The notes under the pieces: generated by a model
Told to the model about the DNA's origin: nothing
Databases searched by the model: none
The model's input: the letters and a program-made list of their open reading frames with translations, nothing else
NCBI RefSeq assembly: GCF_014069575.1
Contig: NZ_CP059675.1
Span: 1,116,001 to 1,180,000, forward strand
DNA: 64,000 nucleotides
Direction of reading: 5' to 3'
DNA from: Schaalia sp. JY-X169
GTDB taxonomy: Bacteria; Actinomycetota; Actinomycetes; Actinomycetales; Actinomycetaceae
Shown here: positions 35,204-45,075 of the stretch, in pieces
Layout: the number at the start of each line of letters is the position of its first letter
Numbering within the stretch: position 1 is the stretch's first letter
Position numbers and translations under genes: made by a program

Positions 35204-36214
35204 TTGGAAGTCCATCTTCTATCCTGGATCGTTCTCGCTGCCATCATCATTGTGCTCATCACGGTGGACATTGTTGGCCACGTGCGCACCCCCCATGCCC
35301 CGACCATCAAAGAGAGCGCGTGGTGGTCGGTCGCCTATGTTGCCCTCGCTTTAGTCTTTGGTGTGTTCGTTTGGTTGGTGTATGGGCCTACTTTCGCGGG
35401 CCAATACATAGCTGGTTGGGCGACAGAAAAGGCCTTGTCGATCGACAACCTCTTCGTGTTTGTCATCATCATGTCCAGTTTCCGTGTTCCAAGGCAGTTC
35501 CAACAAAAGGCCCTGCTCTCAGGGATCATCATCGCCCTGGTTCTCCGTCTGGTGTTTATCCTTGTGGGCGCCGCGATCATCGAACGTTTTTCGTGGGTTT
35601 TCTACCTCTTTGGTGTCTGGCTTCTCTACACTGCATACACCCAGATCAAAGCCGGTACTGAGACTATAGGTGGCGAAGAGGAAGACGAGGAGTACCACGA
35701 AACACGCCTGACTCGTCTTGTCCGCAAGTTCGTTCCTGTAACCGATGGCTTCCGTGGTCAGCGTTTCCTGTACCGCCACGGTGGCAAGACTTTCATTACG
35801 CCACTCCTGCTGGTTGTGGTGGCTCTTGGTTCGGCTGACATCATGTTCGCCCTCGACTCCATTCCAGCCATCTTCGGGCTAACTTCCGAACCCTACCTAG
35901 TATTCGCAGCCAACGCGTTTGCGTTGCTTGGGCTACGCCAGCTCTACTTCCTCATCGATGGTCTACTGCGACGCCTCGTCTACCTTCACTGGGGCCTTGC
36001 CATCATTCTGGGATTCATCGGCGTCAAACTGATTCTTCACGCTATGCATGAGAACACTTTGTCCTTCATAAACGGGGGAGAGCCCTTCAATGTGCCTGAC
36101 ATTGGCATTGCAGTGTCGCTAGGTGTGATCATCGGGACGATCACCATCACTGTTATCGCATCGCTTATTGCGAGCCGACACATGGCCAAGGGGAGTCCGG
36201 AAGGACAGCGTTGA
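35204..36214 (+). CDS. TerC/Alx family membrane protein, probable Mn2+ exporter
   Basis: 336-residue integral membrane protein of the TerC family with about eight or nine segments. The family signature EKALSIDNLFVFVIIMSSF is at about 72-90, and the second acidic signature ADIMFALDSIPAIFGLT is near residues 211-227. The acidic metal-binding residues in membrane segments are intact. A cytoplasmic acidic loop GGEEEDEEYHETR is also seen. The TTG start follows CGGAGGA. The manganese-type riboswitch directly upstream and the P-type ATPase directly downstream (4-base overlap) support a metal-efflux role. Confidence 0.9.
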   Translation: MEVHLLSWIVLAAIIIVLITVDIVGHVRTPHAPTIKESAWWSVAYVALALVFGVFVWLVYGPTFAGQYIAGWATEKALSIDNLFVFVIIMSSFRVPRQFQQKALLSGIIIALVLRLVFILVGAAIIERFSWVFYLFGVWLLYTAYTQIKAGTETIGGEEEDEEYHETRLTRLVRKFVPVTDGFRGQRFLYRHGGKTFITPLLLVVVALGSADIMFALDSIPAIFGLTSEPYLVFAANAFALLGLRQLYFLIDGLLRRLVYLHWGLAIILGFIGVKLILHAMHENTLSFINGGEPFNVPDIGIAVSLGVIIGTITITVIASLIASRHMAKGSPEGQR

Positions 36215-38784
36215 GTACAGTACAGCCGGGTAGATCATCGACGCCGACGATCGACCAAAGTGAGAATCCCCGCCAAGGCAAAAGTGCAGGGAATGGTTCT
36301 AGCGCGTTCGGAATGCTCTCCGAGGACGAGCTGGCACAGTTTCAAGACGGACTAACGCAGGATGAAGTTGACCGGCGCCGCGCCCGCGGTGAGTCGAACG
36401 AAGTCGATGATTCGACCTCCCGTCCCGTCAGCGCAATTCTGCGTTCTAACCTCTTCACCATTTTTAACGGAATACTGTTCGTCTGCGTCGCCGCGGTGTT
36501 GGCGCTGGGGGACTGGCGCGATGCAGTCTTTGGTTTCGTCCTCGTCTTCAACCTTGCGATCGGCGTTTTTTCTGAGCTCCGCTCTAAGAAGGCCTTAGAT
36601 TCGCTAGCCGTCCTCCAAGCGCCAACCTCAGAGGCCCTGCGTGACGGAACATGGGTAGAAGTTGATAATGCCCATCTGGTGACCCACGACGTCATACGCT
36701 TGAAGTTAGGCGACCAGATTCCTGCCGATGGTCAGGCGCTCGAGGTCAAGGGCCTAGAGATCGACGAATCTGCCCTGACAGGTGAATCGCGTTCGGTGCG
36801 TAAGAACCGCGCGGATGCCATGATGTCAGGCACCGCAGTTGTTGCGGGTACTGGCAAGATGCTAGTCGAGGTGATCGGCGCGGATGCATGGGCGCAAAAG
36901 ATCACGGCAGAGGCCCGGAAATTCTCTAAGGTTCATTCAGAGATTCAAGACTCGATCAACAGGATTCTCAAGTGGATCACGATCGTTCTACCGTGGATTA
37001 TTGCCCTGCTTCTCTGGTCCCAAATGCGCGCCGGGGACAACTCGTGGCGCACCGCCATAATCTTTACAGTTGCGGGCGTCGTGGGAATGATTCCACAGGG
37101 ACTGGTCCTGCTTACTTCGATGAACTTCGGGCTGGCGGCAGCCATCCTGGCCAGGAGGGGAGTTCTGATCCAGGAGTTGCCGGCCGTGGAGGTCCTGGCT
37201 CGCGTTGACGTTCTATGTTTGGACAAGACTGGCACGTTAACCACCGGTGACATTCGAGGTCGAGAGATCATCCCGAACCCAGGGAGATCCGCACAAACAC
37301 TGACACTTCCCGAGGGGAACTGCTCTTTCGATGCTGCCTCACGCGCGATTCTTGCAGCCATGGTCGCAGACGAAGCGAACGCGACGGCGGTAGCGGTAGC
37401 GCAGCTGGTTCCTGACAGGGCCCTGCCTTTCACAGACTCTGCTCACCTGACACCATTTAGTTCTGTTCGCAAATGGTCCGCCCTCGAGTTCACTGACGGT
37501 GCAAAAGCCGAGGAGGGAACGGACCCCAAGGGGACGGGCGGCACTAGTTCGCAGCCTCTGCCACAGACATGGGTGATGGGCGCACCTGAAATTCTGCTCG
37601 CAAACGCCGCGGGGGACACCGCATGGGCGAAGGATGCAGTCGCCCAAGCCGGTGACGCAGGGTGTCGGTCAGTGTGCCTGTCTTTCTCGATGGAAGCATT
37701 GGTCGAGGAAGTCCTCCCACAGGACCTCACGCCCGCCCTCGTCGCAATCCTTGAGGAGGACGTGCGTCCTGACGCCAAGGAGACTCTGGACTACTTCAGG
37801 CAGCAGGGAGTGACCATCAAGGTGATCTCAGGCGATGCCCCGAAGACCGTCACCTCGATAGCCTCCGACTTAGGTTTGCAACACGAGGGCGGCTCAGATC
37901 TGGTCGCACTTGATGCGCGAACCCTTTCCGAGGTCGGGACCCCCGAGTTCGAGGCAGCAGCACTTGAAACGGACGTTTTTGGGCGCGTCACGCCGGAACA
38001 GAAGCGCGGCCTCGTCCACGCCCTCCAACACGCCGGCCATACGGTTGCGATGACTGGTGACGGGGTCAATGACGCCCTCGCACTCAAGGACGCTGACCTT
38101 GGAATTGCCATGGGGAACGCGGCACCGGCCACAAAAGCGGTCTCGCGACTGGTTCTGGTCAACGGCAAGTTCAGCGATCTGCCAGGGGTGGTAGCTGAGG
38201 GGCGCAGAATTATCGCCAACATGGAGAGGGTCTCGGCGCTGTTCCTTTCCAAGACCACGTATGCCATGCTCCTAGCTGTTGTGGTTGCGATCTTTGGATG
38301 GTCATACCCGTTCCTGCCGCGGCAACTCACATACATCAGTGCCTTCACCATTGGGACCCCCGCTTTCTTCTTGGCATTAGGGCCCAACGGGCGACGCTAC
38401 CGGCCCGGGTTCTTGAGGCGCACCCTGCTGGTTGCGGTCCCCACCGGCGTGATTCTTGCCGCTGCGACGCTGACTTCTTACCTAACACTTGGGCAGGGCA
38501 CCGAACTGGGGCAGACCGCCGCAACCATCTCCCTGATGATTGGCGCAATGGCCCTGCTGATCATTCTGGCAAGGCCGTGGAACTGGCGCAGGATCACCCT
38601 TGTGGTCCTCATGATTTCGGGAGCTATTGTAGGGATGCTGGTCCCAGTGGTCCGGGACTTCTTTGCTTTGGCACCGCCGACTGGACATGGCTGGCGGACA
38701 ATCTTGCTTGCGGGTGGTGTGGCGGCAATACTGATTGTCAGTAGTTACGTGATCACGTCCAGGTGGAGGGATGCAGAGAAGTGA
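36211..38784 (+). CDS. P-type cation-transporting ATPase (CtpE-like)
   Basis: 857-residue metal pump. Actuator motif LTGES is at about residues 190-194, phosphorylation site DKTGT starts at D338, and TGDGVNDALALKDADLG is near residue 614. Transmembrane segment 4 reads GMIPQGLVLLTSMNFG, with PQG where related pumps have PEG. The overall pattern matches the mycobacterial CtpE group (Ca2+-linked); the riboswitch context suggests Mn2+ and/or Ca2+ here. TTG 36211 overlaps the terC stop (TTGA), so the two are co-translated. The hydrolase gene overlaps its end. Confidence 0.93.
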   Translation: MSTVQPGRSSTPTIDQSENPRQGKSAGNGSSAFGMLSEDELAQFQDGLTQDEVDRRRARGESNEVDDSTSRPVSAILRSNLFTIFNGILFVCVAAVLALGDWRDAVFGFVLVFNLAIGVFSELRSKKALDSLAVLQAPTSEALRDGTWVEVDNAHLVTHDVIRLKLGDQIPADGQALEVKGLEIDESALTGESRSVRKNRADAMMSGTAVVAGTGKMLVEVIGADAWAQKITAEARKFSKVHSEIQDSINRILKWITIVLPWIIALLLWSQMRAGDNSWRTAIIFTVAGVVGMIPQGLVLLTSMNFGLAAAILARRGVLIQELPAVEVLARVDVLCLDKTGTLTTGDIRGREIIPNPGRSAQTLTLPEGNCSFDAASRAILAAMVADEANATAVAVAQLVPDRALPFTDSAHLTPFSSVRKWSALEFTDGAKAEEGTDPKGTGGTSSQPLPQTWVMGAPEILLANAAGDTAWAKDAVAQAGDAGCRSVCLSFSMEALVEEVLPQDLTPALVAILEEDVRPDAKETLDYFRQQGVTIKVISGDAPKTVTSIASDLGLQHEGGSDLVALDARTLSEVGTPEFEAAALETDVFGRVTPEQKRGLVHALQHAGHTVAMTGDGVNDALALKDADLGIAMGNAAPATKAVSRLVLVNGKFSDLPGVVAEGRRIIANMERVSALFLSKTTYAMLLAVVVAIFGWSYPFLPRQLTYISAFTIGTPAFFLALGPNGRRYRPGFLRRTLLVAVPTGVILAAATLTSYLTLGQGTELGQTAATISLMIGAMALLIILARPWNWRRITLVVLMISGAIVGMLVPVVRDFFALAPPTGHGWRTILLAGGVAAILIVSSYVITSRWRDAEK

Positions 38785-39599
38785 AACGACTTGCGACACC
38801 ATCTTCACCCTTGGCACTTTACGCCGCGAACCGTGCAGCTGAGCATCTGACCTTCGGGGAGGGAGAGGCCCCACTCGTCCTCGGGCACGCTCTGGGTTCC
38901 AGCCGGGAAATGTGGGATCAAGTCCTGCAACTCCTGCGTGAAGAGCTGCCGGTGATCCTCTGGGAGCAGCCGGGCCATGGTGAGTCGGGTCTGCTGAGCG
39001 TCGATGATCCCAGCGCGCAAGACATCGCAGCCGCTCTCAACAGCGCACTGATCGACCTGGGAATCACGGAAGCACATATTGCCGGTCTCTCCCTTGGGGG
39101 CATGGTGTCTCTGGCCTACGCGGAGGAGTACCCGGAGGACACTTTGAGCCTGGGGATTCTCGGCTCTGGTCCCGCGCTCCCACCCGCCCAGAACTGGTTG
39201 GACCGAGCACATCTTGTTGAGCAAAACGGCCTGTCGGGATTGGTCGACGGGACGATGGAACGCTGGTTTACCCCGGGATTTAATGAGGGTAGTGGCCGGA
39301 CACATGTGGCGAAGATCCGCGATATCTTCTTAGAGACCGATCCCGCTGGCTATGCGCAGTGCTGCAGGGTTTTAGCCAACACGGATCTCTCCACGGGCGT
39401 TGACTTGGTGTCCGCGCCCGCCCTCGTGCTAACTGGTGAGGATGACCAGGGGACACCTCCGTCGGCGGCACTGCAACTGGCCACAGATCTTGCGTCGCCG
39501 TTGCCAGTGGTGATCGTGGAGGATGCGAGGCACCTTACCGCCGTCGAACAACCAGGGCCGGTCGCAAACGCGCTTGAGAGTATGGTTGCGACCGTCTAG
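38781..39599 (+). CDS. alpha/beta hydrolase
   Basis: 272-residue hydrolase of the enol-lactonase/haloperoxidase-like alpha/beta fold. The oxyanion region is LGHALGSSREMW, and the nucleophile elbow GLSLGGM (Ser near 103). The catalytic His is in EDARHLTAVEQP near the C-terminus, with an Asp in LVLTGEDDQGTPP. The substrate cannot be named. GTG 38781 overlaps the ATPase stop (GTGA) and is preferred to an in-frame GTG at 38763. It is the third gene of the riboswitch operon, possibly only by read-through. Confidence 0.82.
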   Translation: MKRLATPSSPLALYAANRAAEHLTFGEGEAPLVLGHALGSSREMWDQVLQLLREELPVILWEQPGHGESGLLSVDDPSAQDIAAALNSALIDLGITEAHIAGLSLGGMVSLAYAEEYPEDTLSLGILGSGPALPPAQNWLDRAHLVEQNGLSGLVDGTMERWFTPGFNEGSGRTHVAKIRDIFLETDPAGYAQCCRVLANTDLSTGVDLVSAPALVLTGEDDQGTPPSAALQLATDLASPLPVVIVEDARHLTAVEQPGPVANALESMVATV

Positions 39600-39632
39600 G
39601 ACTTTGGCGGCAAACCGTGGGATCTGCTCAGG

Positions 39633-39950
39633 CTAGGAAACTGGGAACGAGGTCGAAAACCCGGGGGCGTCCGGACCGAGTGTCGGCACCCACGCACGAA
39701 TGGTGAGCTCATCCATCAGGCCCTGCTGCTGGAACGGGTCATCTTCAAGATAGCTCAGTGCTTCCTGGGCGGACTGCGCCCGGACCATCAGCATCCCGCC
39801 ATCAAACGTGGCGTCCTGTAGGAAGCCAGCGGAGACGAGCTTGCCTTCGCTTTCCAACCGCCGCATGTGGGTGCGGTGGCTGGGGCGGTAAGCCTCCACG
39901 AGGAACTTGAGGTCGGCCGGGTAGCGGTACTGGATCACGTATAAGCCCAT
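39633..39950 (-). CDS. YciI family protein
   Basis: 105-residue cytoplasmic protein of the YciI (dimeric alpha/beta barrel) family. It starts MGLYVIQYRYPADLKFLVE and has the family His in RPSHRTHMRRLESEGKLVSAG, followed by MLMVRAQSAQEALSYLEDDPF. The biochemical role is unknown. ATG 39950 is preferred to one 30 bases upstream because it begins the conserved strand. It is convergent with the hydrolase and divergent from uvrA. Confidence 0.8.
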   Translation of the reverse strand: MGLYVIQYRYPADLKFLVEAYRPSHRTHMRRLESEGKLVSAGFLQDATFDGGMLMVRAQSAQEALSYLEDDPFQQQGLMDELTIRAWVPTLGPDAPGFSTSFPVS

Positions 39951-39994
39951 GGGCTCATTATCGCCCACCTGGGCGCACACGCAATGCAGTGGTT

Positions 39995-40016
39995 GCCCCG
40001 CGTTTCTCCGCGGGGC
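39995..40016. other. GC hairpin in the yciI-uvrA divergent spacer
   Basis: GCCCCGCG (39995-40002) / CGCGGGGC (40009-40016) with a 6-base loop. It lies between divergent genes, so it ends neither; it may be a protein site or an mRNA leader structure. Confidence 0.4.
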
Positions 40017-40028
40017 CTTCGCTGTGAT

Positions 40029-40067
40029 CGAACACCTGTACTAAACGGGGTTCCATACAGCTAGGAT
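40029..40067 (+). promoter_or_regulatory. uvrA promoter with probable LexA box
   Basis: CGAACACCTGTACT at 40029-40042 is one base off the actinobacterial SOS operator core GAAC-N4-GTTC. TAGGAT at 40062-40067 fits a -10 box and ends 7 bases before the uvrA GTG, giving a leaderless transcript. The operator would overlap the -35 region, as expected for LexA repression of a repair gene. Confidence 0.6.
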
Positions 40068-40074
40068 CTGTGGA

Positions 40075-42921
40075 GTGAGTGAAGAACTGGTTGTTCGCGG
40101 AGCAAGGCAACATAACCTGAAAAATGTTGACCTTGAACTTCCACGCGACAAGATGATTGTGTTCACGGGTCTTTCCGGTTCGGGGAAGTCCTCTTTGGCG
40201 TTCGACACGATCTTTGCGGAAGGGCAGCGAAGGTATGTGGAGTCGCTATCGTCCTACGCGCGGCAATTCTTGGGGCAGATGGACAAGCCTGATGTCGACT
40301 TCATTGAGGGGCTTTCGCCTGCCGTTTCTATCGACCAGAAGTCAACTTCCAAGAATCCCCGTTCAACGGTTGGGACTATCACCGAAGTGCACGACTATTT
40401 GCGGCTCCTCTACGCCCGTGCGGGTACCGCGTACTGCCCGGTTTGTGATGAGGAGATCCAGGCTCAGTCTGCAGAGCAAATCGTCGATAGAGTCCTAGAG
40501 AACGAGGACGGAACCCGTTTCCAGATCCTCGCGCCAGTCGTCAGAGGGCGTAAGGGTGAGTATGGTGAGCTCTTCGCGGAACTGCAGGCCAAGGGGTTTG
40601 TCCGCGCTATCGTCGATGGCGAGCAGGTTCGCCTCGAGAACCCTCCTCGACTAGAGAAGAAACTCAAGCACGACATCGACATTGTCATCGATAGGCTGGT
40701 TGTTAAGGAAGGGATGCGGCGGCGCCTCACGGACTCGGTTGAGAGTGCGTTGGAGCTTGCTGATGGACTGGCAACCATCGACTTCGTCGATGTTGAAGAC
40801 GGCTCTCCGGCGCGCCAAAGGCGCTACTCAGAGAAGCGCGCCTGCCCCAATGATCACCCGCTGGCACTCGAAGAAATCGAGCCGCGGACATTTTCTTTCA
40901 ATGCCCCCTACGGTTCCTGTCCCGAGTGCTCCGGCCTGGGTGCTAAGCAAGAAGTTGATCCGGATCTAATCGTTCCGGATGAGGAGCTGTCTTTGGCTGA
41001 GGGCGCAGTCGTGGTGTGGCGCAGTAGCGCCAAGTACTACCAGCGCCTACTCGAAGGACTCGCTCGTCAGATGGACTTCGACATTAACACCCCGTGGAAG
41101 GACCTGTCTGAGGAGGTTCGCCACGCCATCCTCTTCGGCCTCGACTACCAGGTGCACGTTAAATATCGCAACCGCTGGGGCAGGGAACGCGCCTACTCAA
41201 CGGGGTTTGAGGGGGCGCTGCGGTTCATTGAGCGGCGCATGGATGAGTCTGACTCGAACTACGTCAAAGACAAGATGTCCGGGTACCTGCGCGAAGTCCC
41301 TTGCCCAGCATGTAGGGGCGCCAGACTACGCCCAGAGGTGTTGGCCGTCCGCGTGGGCGGCAAGAACATTGCGGAACTGTCGGCTGCTTCAATCCAAGAG
41401 GCCCAGGAGTTCCTGGCAGCACTGCAACTTGATGGGCGCGCCCAGCAAATTTCCAGGCCGATCTTGCAGGAGATCAATGCGAGGCTGAAGTTTCTTGTGG
41501 ATGTAGGCCTTGACTACCTGACGTTGGCCCGTCCAGCAGGAACACTTTCAGGTGGTGAAGCTCAGAGAATCCGCTTGGCAACGCAGATTGGTTCCGGCCT
41601 GGTTGGCGTGCTCTACGTCCTCGACGAACCGTCGATCGGGCTGCACCAGCGCGATAACAGACGCCTGATTGGCACACTCCAGCACCTTCGCGACCTCGGC
41701 AACACTCTGATTGTTGTCGAGCATGACGAAGAGACAATGGATGCGGCCGACTGGGTGGTGGACATTGGGCCGAGGGCGGGTGAAGCCGGTGGGGAGATCG
41801 TCTACTCCGGCCCGGTTCCCGGTCTTCTTGAGGAACCTAGATCCTTGACGGGGCAGTACCTGTCGGGAAAGCGCGAAATCGAGGTTCCTCAACAGCGGCG
41901 TTCCTTGGACAAAGAGCGGGTGCTGACGGTTCGCGGCGCCAAGGAGAACAATCTTGACAACGTCACGGTGTCATTCCCCTTGGGGACGCTCACCGCGGTT
42001 ACGGGGGTGTCAGGCTCCGGCAAGTCGACTCTGGTGAACCAGATCCTCTACCGGACGCTTGCGAACCGTTTGAATCGCGCGCGTCTTGTTCCGGGTCGGC
42101 ACTCATCCGTGAAGGGCGTTGAACAACTCGACAAGGTGGTTCACGTGGACCAGTCGCCAATTGGTCGCACCCCGCGCTCCAACCCGGCGACGTACACGGG
42201 AGTGTGGGACCACGTTCGGAAGCTGTTCGCGGACACGCAGGAGGCAAAGATCCGCGGTTACGGTCCCGGGCGTTTCTCCTTCAACGTCAAGGGTGGACGC
42301 TGTGAGGCATGCAAGGGGGACGGGACCATCCGCATCGAGATGAACTTCCTCCCCGATGTTTACGTGCCCTGCGAAGTGTGTGGTGGCAAGCGGTACAACA
42401 GGGAAACCCTCGAGGTGACGTATCGTGGTAAGACGGTTGCCGACCTGCTGGAAATGCCCATCTCGGAGGCTGCTGAGTTTTTCGGCGCAATCCCGCGTAT
42501 TGCCCGCCACTTGAACACGTTGGTCGAGGTCGGATTGGGCTACGTCCGGCTCGGGCAGTCGGCAACGACACTGTCCGGTGGTGAGGCGCAACGTGTCAAA
42601 CTGGCCTCAGAGCTGCATAAACGTTCCAACGGGCGCAGCATCTACGTCCTTGACGAACCGACAACGGGCTTACATTTTGAAGACATTCGTAAGTTACTTC
42701 TCGTGCTTCAAGGCCTTGTCGACAAGGGCAATACCGTGGTTGTCATCGAACACAATCTGGACGTAATCAAGAGCGCCGACTGGGTGATCGACATGGGTCC
42801 TGGCGGTGGCAAGTTCGGTGGGCGCGTGATCGCGCAGGGCAGCCCTGAAGAAGTTGCCCAAGTCGAAGGGAGCTTCACCGGTGAATACTTGGCTCACGCC
42901 CTCGCCTCCGCGGGGAAGTGA
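40075..42921 (+). CDS. uvrA: excinuclease ABC subunit A
   Basis: DNA damage-recognising ABC-type ATPase of nucleotide excision repair, 948 residues. The first Walker A is [10 protein letters not shown] (about 32-41). A zinc module contains CPVC, CPNDH, CPECSG and CPACRG cysteines. The first ABC signature is [12 protein letters not shown]. The second half has [10 protein letters not shown], the zinc finger CEACKGDG...CEVCGG and [12 protein letters not shown]. The GTG start is leaderless or nearly so, after TAGGAT. It converges on the acyl-CoA ligase gene. Confidence 0.97.
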   Translation: MSEELVVRGARQHNLKNVDLELPRDKMIVFTGLSGSGKSSLAFDTIFAEGQRRYVESLSSYARQFLGQMDKPDVDFIEGLSPAVSIDQKSTSKNPRSTVGTITEVHDYLRLLYARAGTAYCPVCDEEIQAQSAEQIVDRVLENEDGTRFQILAPVVRGRKGEYGELFAELQAKGFVRAIVDGEQVRLENPPRLEKKLKHDIDIVIDRLVVKEGMRRRLTDSVESALELADGLATIDFVDVEDGSPARQRRYSEKRACPNDHPLALEEIEPRTFSFNAPYGSCPECSGLGAKQEVDPDLIVPDEELSLAEGAVVVWRSSAKYYQRLLEGLARQMDFDINTPWKDLSEEVRHAILFGLDYQVHVKYRNRWGRERAYSTGFEGALRFIERRMDESDSNYVKDKMSGYLREVPCPACRGARLRPEVLAVRVGGKNIAELSAASIQEAQEFLAALQLDGRAQQISRPILQEINARLKFLVDVGLDYLTLARPAGTLSGGEAQRIRLATQIGSGLVGVLYVLDEPSIGLHQRDNRRLIGTLQHLRDLGNTLIVVEHDEETMDAADWVVDIGPRAGEAGGEIVYSGPVPGLLEEPRSLTGQYLSGKREIEVPQQRRSLDKERVLTVRGAKENNLDNVTVSFPLGTLTAVTGVSGSGKSTLVNQILYRTLANRLNRARLVPGRHSSVKGVEQLDKVVHVDQSPIGRTPRSNPATYTGVWDHVRKLFADTQEAKIRGYGPGRFSFNVKGGRCEACKGDGTIRIEMNFLPDVYVPCEVCGGKRYNRETLEVTYRGKTVADLLEMPISEAAEFFGAIPRIARHLNTLVEVGLGYVRLGQSATTLSGGEAQRVKLASELHKRSNGRSIYVLDEPTTGLHFEDIRKLLLVLQGLVDKGNTVVVIEHNLDVIKSADWVIDMGPGGGKFGGRVIAQGSPEEVAQVEGSFTGEYLAHALASAGK

Positions 42922-42934
42922 GCCAAGCCTGACG

Positions 42935-44881
42935 CTAGTGAGACCTGTCTGGAAGCGACCCGCCGGTTGTGGCCAACTCGTTTTCTGAGAGGTCATAGAT
43001 CCCCGAGATGAATGTTTCGTAATCCCGTAGTACGCGGCTGCGCTTCAGCTTCTGCGAGGGGGTCAGATAGCCATTCTCGATCGAGAACTCGGTGTCAAGG
43101 ATCCGGTAGCGCCGGATGGATTCAGCGCGAGACACTCCGTGGTTGGCTTTCTTGAGCGCACGTTCCAGGGAGTCGCGGACTTCTGGGAGCAGGGCGGCCT
43201 CCGCCGGTTGGACGACTTTCAAACCCTTATTGCGGAGCCAGATGGGAAGCATTTCGGTGTCCAGGGTGAGTACCGCACTAATGTAGGGACGCCCATCTCC
43301 GACAATGACGCACTGGCTAATCAGTGGGTGCGTACTGAGCGACTGCTGCAGCACATCGGGAGAGACATTCTTGCCTCCGGCTGTAACAATCAGTTCTTTC
43401 TTCCGCCCGGTAATCCGCAACCTGCCATTCTCATCGACTTCTCCGAGGTCCCCGGAGTGGAACCATCCGTCAGTGAACGCTTCGGCGGTCTCTTCTGGAA
43501 GGTTGTGGTAGCCGCGCGTGACTGATACCCCTGAGAGAAGTAGTTCTCCGTCGTCCGCAATCTTCAAGAAGTTGCCGGGCCACAGGTAGCCGACCGAATC
43601 CGGAGGGAAGTCCGTGGGCAACTGCACGGTGACGGGTCCCGTTGTTTCCGTCAGGCCATAACCCTGCAGGAGCGTAATGCCAATACCTCGGTAGAAGTCA
43701 GCAAGCTCAGGGGATAGTGGGGCGCCACCGCAGATAATTGTCGTCAGATTTGGTCCCAGAATGGCGCGGATCTTGCGGAGGACGAGGGCATCGGCAACCC
43801 TGTGTGTCACCTTGAGGGGCAGGCCGGGACCCTCCGAAAAGTACGTTGTCGCGCTGAGATTCTCTTGTTCGGGGGCGCCCTCGGCCTCGTTCTTCTTAGG
43901 GTGCTTCTTGGAAGACTTGTCGATGGGATATGCCGTTGCCTGGGACATCTTGCGGGACTGTTTGGCGGACCAGCCAAATAGTGTCTTCTTGATACCTTTG
44001 CCAGCGGTTTGCGAGGCGGTCCCGTAAACCTTCTCAAGGACGCGCGGCACTGCCAGCAAGAAGGTCGGCTTGAAGGTCTGGATGTCGTGGACGAGGTGAC
44101 GAATATCCGGGCTCATACCCAACCGGCCCTCACCGACCAGGATCGCCACCATGACAAAGCGCGCAAGTACGTGCGCGACCGGAAGGAACAGCAGCGTGCG
44201 GTTCTTGGGGTTAGAAATCAGGTCGGGCAGAATGTCGTAGGCCTGCATCAGACCGCGCACAAAATTGCCGTGGGTGAGGACGACCCCCTTGGGTAGTCCG
44301 GTTGTGCCAGAGGTGTAGACGATGGTGGCCACTGTCTCCAGGTTCAACGCGGATGCGATGTCACGCACCGCTTGTTCTGGAACATCTTGCCCTGCCTGAA
44401 TGATCTTGCGTTCATCACCGCGTTCGAGGGCAAAGATCTCTTTGACCCGTGCATCTGCGACCGACTCGACCAGCTCAGCCTGCTGAACCGAGTAGGTGAC
44501 TACCAGGGAGACTTCCGCGTCCTGAAGGATGTGGGAGATCTGGGCTGCCGAGTCAGATTCGTAGATGGGGATTGTTATGGCACCAAGGGAGAGGATTGCC
44601 ATGTCGAATGCTGCCCACTCGTAAGAGGTGGCAGCAAGGATTGCGACACGATCCCCGGGGCGGATCCCCAAACCATAGAGACCGCGAGCAATCTTGAGGA
44701 TGTGATTCATGAACTCTTCTGCCGTGACCTCATACCATTCACCGCGGATTAGCCGTTCCACCATCACCTGGTGTGGCCCGCGAGCTTCACGGTCGAAGAG
44801 CAACTGAGGTATCGACAGGTCTGGGCTAACGGGAATTTCTGCCGGATTTGTCCATGTCCCGTCGTCGAGTTGGTACATCAT
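42935..44881 (-). CDS. long-chain acyl-CoA synthetase (FadD15-like)
   Basis: 648-residue AMP-forming ligase that activates fatty acids with CoA. The AMP-binding motif is YTSGTTGLPKGVVLTH (about 187-202). YGLTETTGPV and the hinge region SGDLGEVDENGRLRITGRKKELIVTAGGKNVSP in part are conserved. The C-terminal catalytic lysine region HGVSRAESIRRY/LTPSQKLKRSRVL is present. An insertion of charged Lys/Glu residues at about 320-350 is less conserved. The start has two consecutive ATGs; AGGAT lies just upstream. The gene is divergent from uvrC and sits between uvrA and uvrC. Confidence 0.93.
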   Translation of the reverse strand: MMYQLDDGTWTNPAEIPVSPDLSIPQLLFDREARGPHQVMVERLIRGEWYEVTAEEFMNHILKIARGLYGLGIRPGDRVAILAATSYEWAAFDMAILSLGAITIPIYESDSAAQISHILQDAEVSLVVTYSVQQAELVESVADARVKEIFALERGDERKIIQAGQDVPEQAVRDIASALNLETVATIVYTSGTTGLPKGVVLTHGNFVRGLMQAYDILPDLISNPKNRTLLFLPVAHVLARFVMVAILVGEGRLGMSPDIRHLVHDIQTFKPTFLLAVPRVLEKVYGTASQTAGKGIKKTLFGWSAKQSRKMSQATAYPIDKSSKKHPKKNEAEGAPEQENLSATTYFSEGPGLPLKVTHRVADALVLRKIRAILGPNLTTIICGGAPLSPELADFYRGIGITLLQGYGLTETTGPVTVQLPTDFPPDSVGYLWPGNFLKIADDGELLLSGVSVTRGYHNLPEETAEAFTDGWFHSGDLGEVDENGRLRITGRKKELIVTAGGKNVSPDVLQQSLSTHPLISQCVIVGDGRPYISAVLTLDTEMLPIWLRNKGLKVVQPAEAALLPEVRDSLERALKKANHGVSRAESIRRYRILDTEFSIENGYLTPSQKLKRSRVLRDYETFISGIYDLSENELATTGGSLPDRSH

Positions 44882-45075
44882 GAAAGGTATCCTCCGGTCT
44901 GTTGCGCGCGAGTTCAGCGCTTTCTGCGCACAGCTACGCTGCGGTTTCCGCGATCGTATCTTGGCAAGACTGAACCTGTATTCTACAAACTTTGAAGTTT
45001 GCTTGGGGCTTTGGCGTCAGGGTTGGAACAGTCTCACATTTGCGCAGAACGCGTGGGGAGTGCAGTATCGAAGAG

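Noticed and set aside
44992-45075. N-terminal extension of uvrC from TTG 44992
   Set aside because: The added residues are not conserved in UvrC, and no ribosome binding site precedes the TTG.
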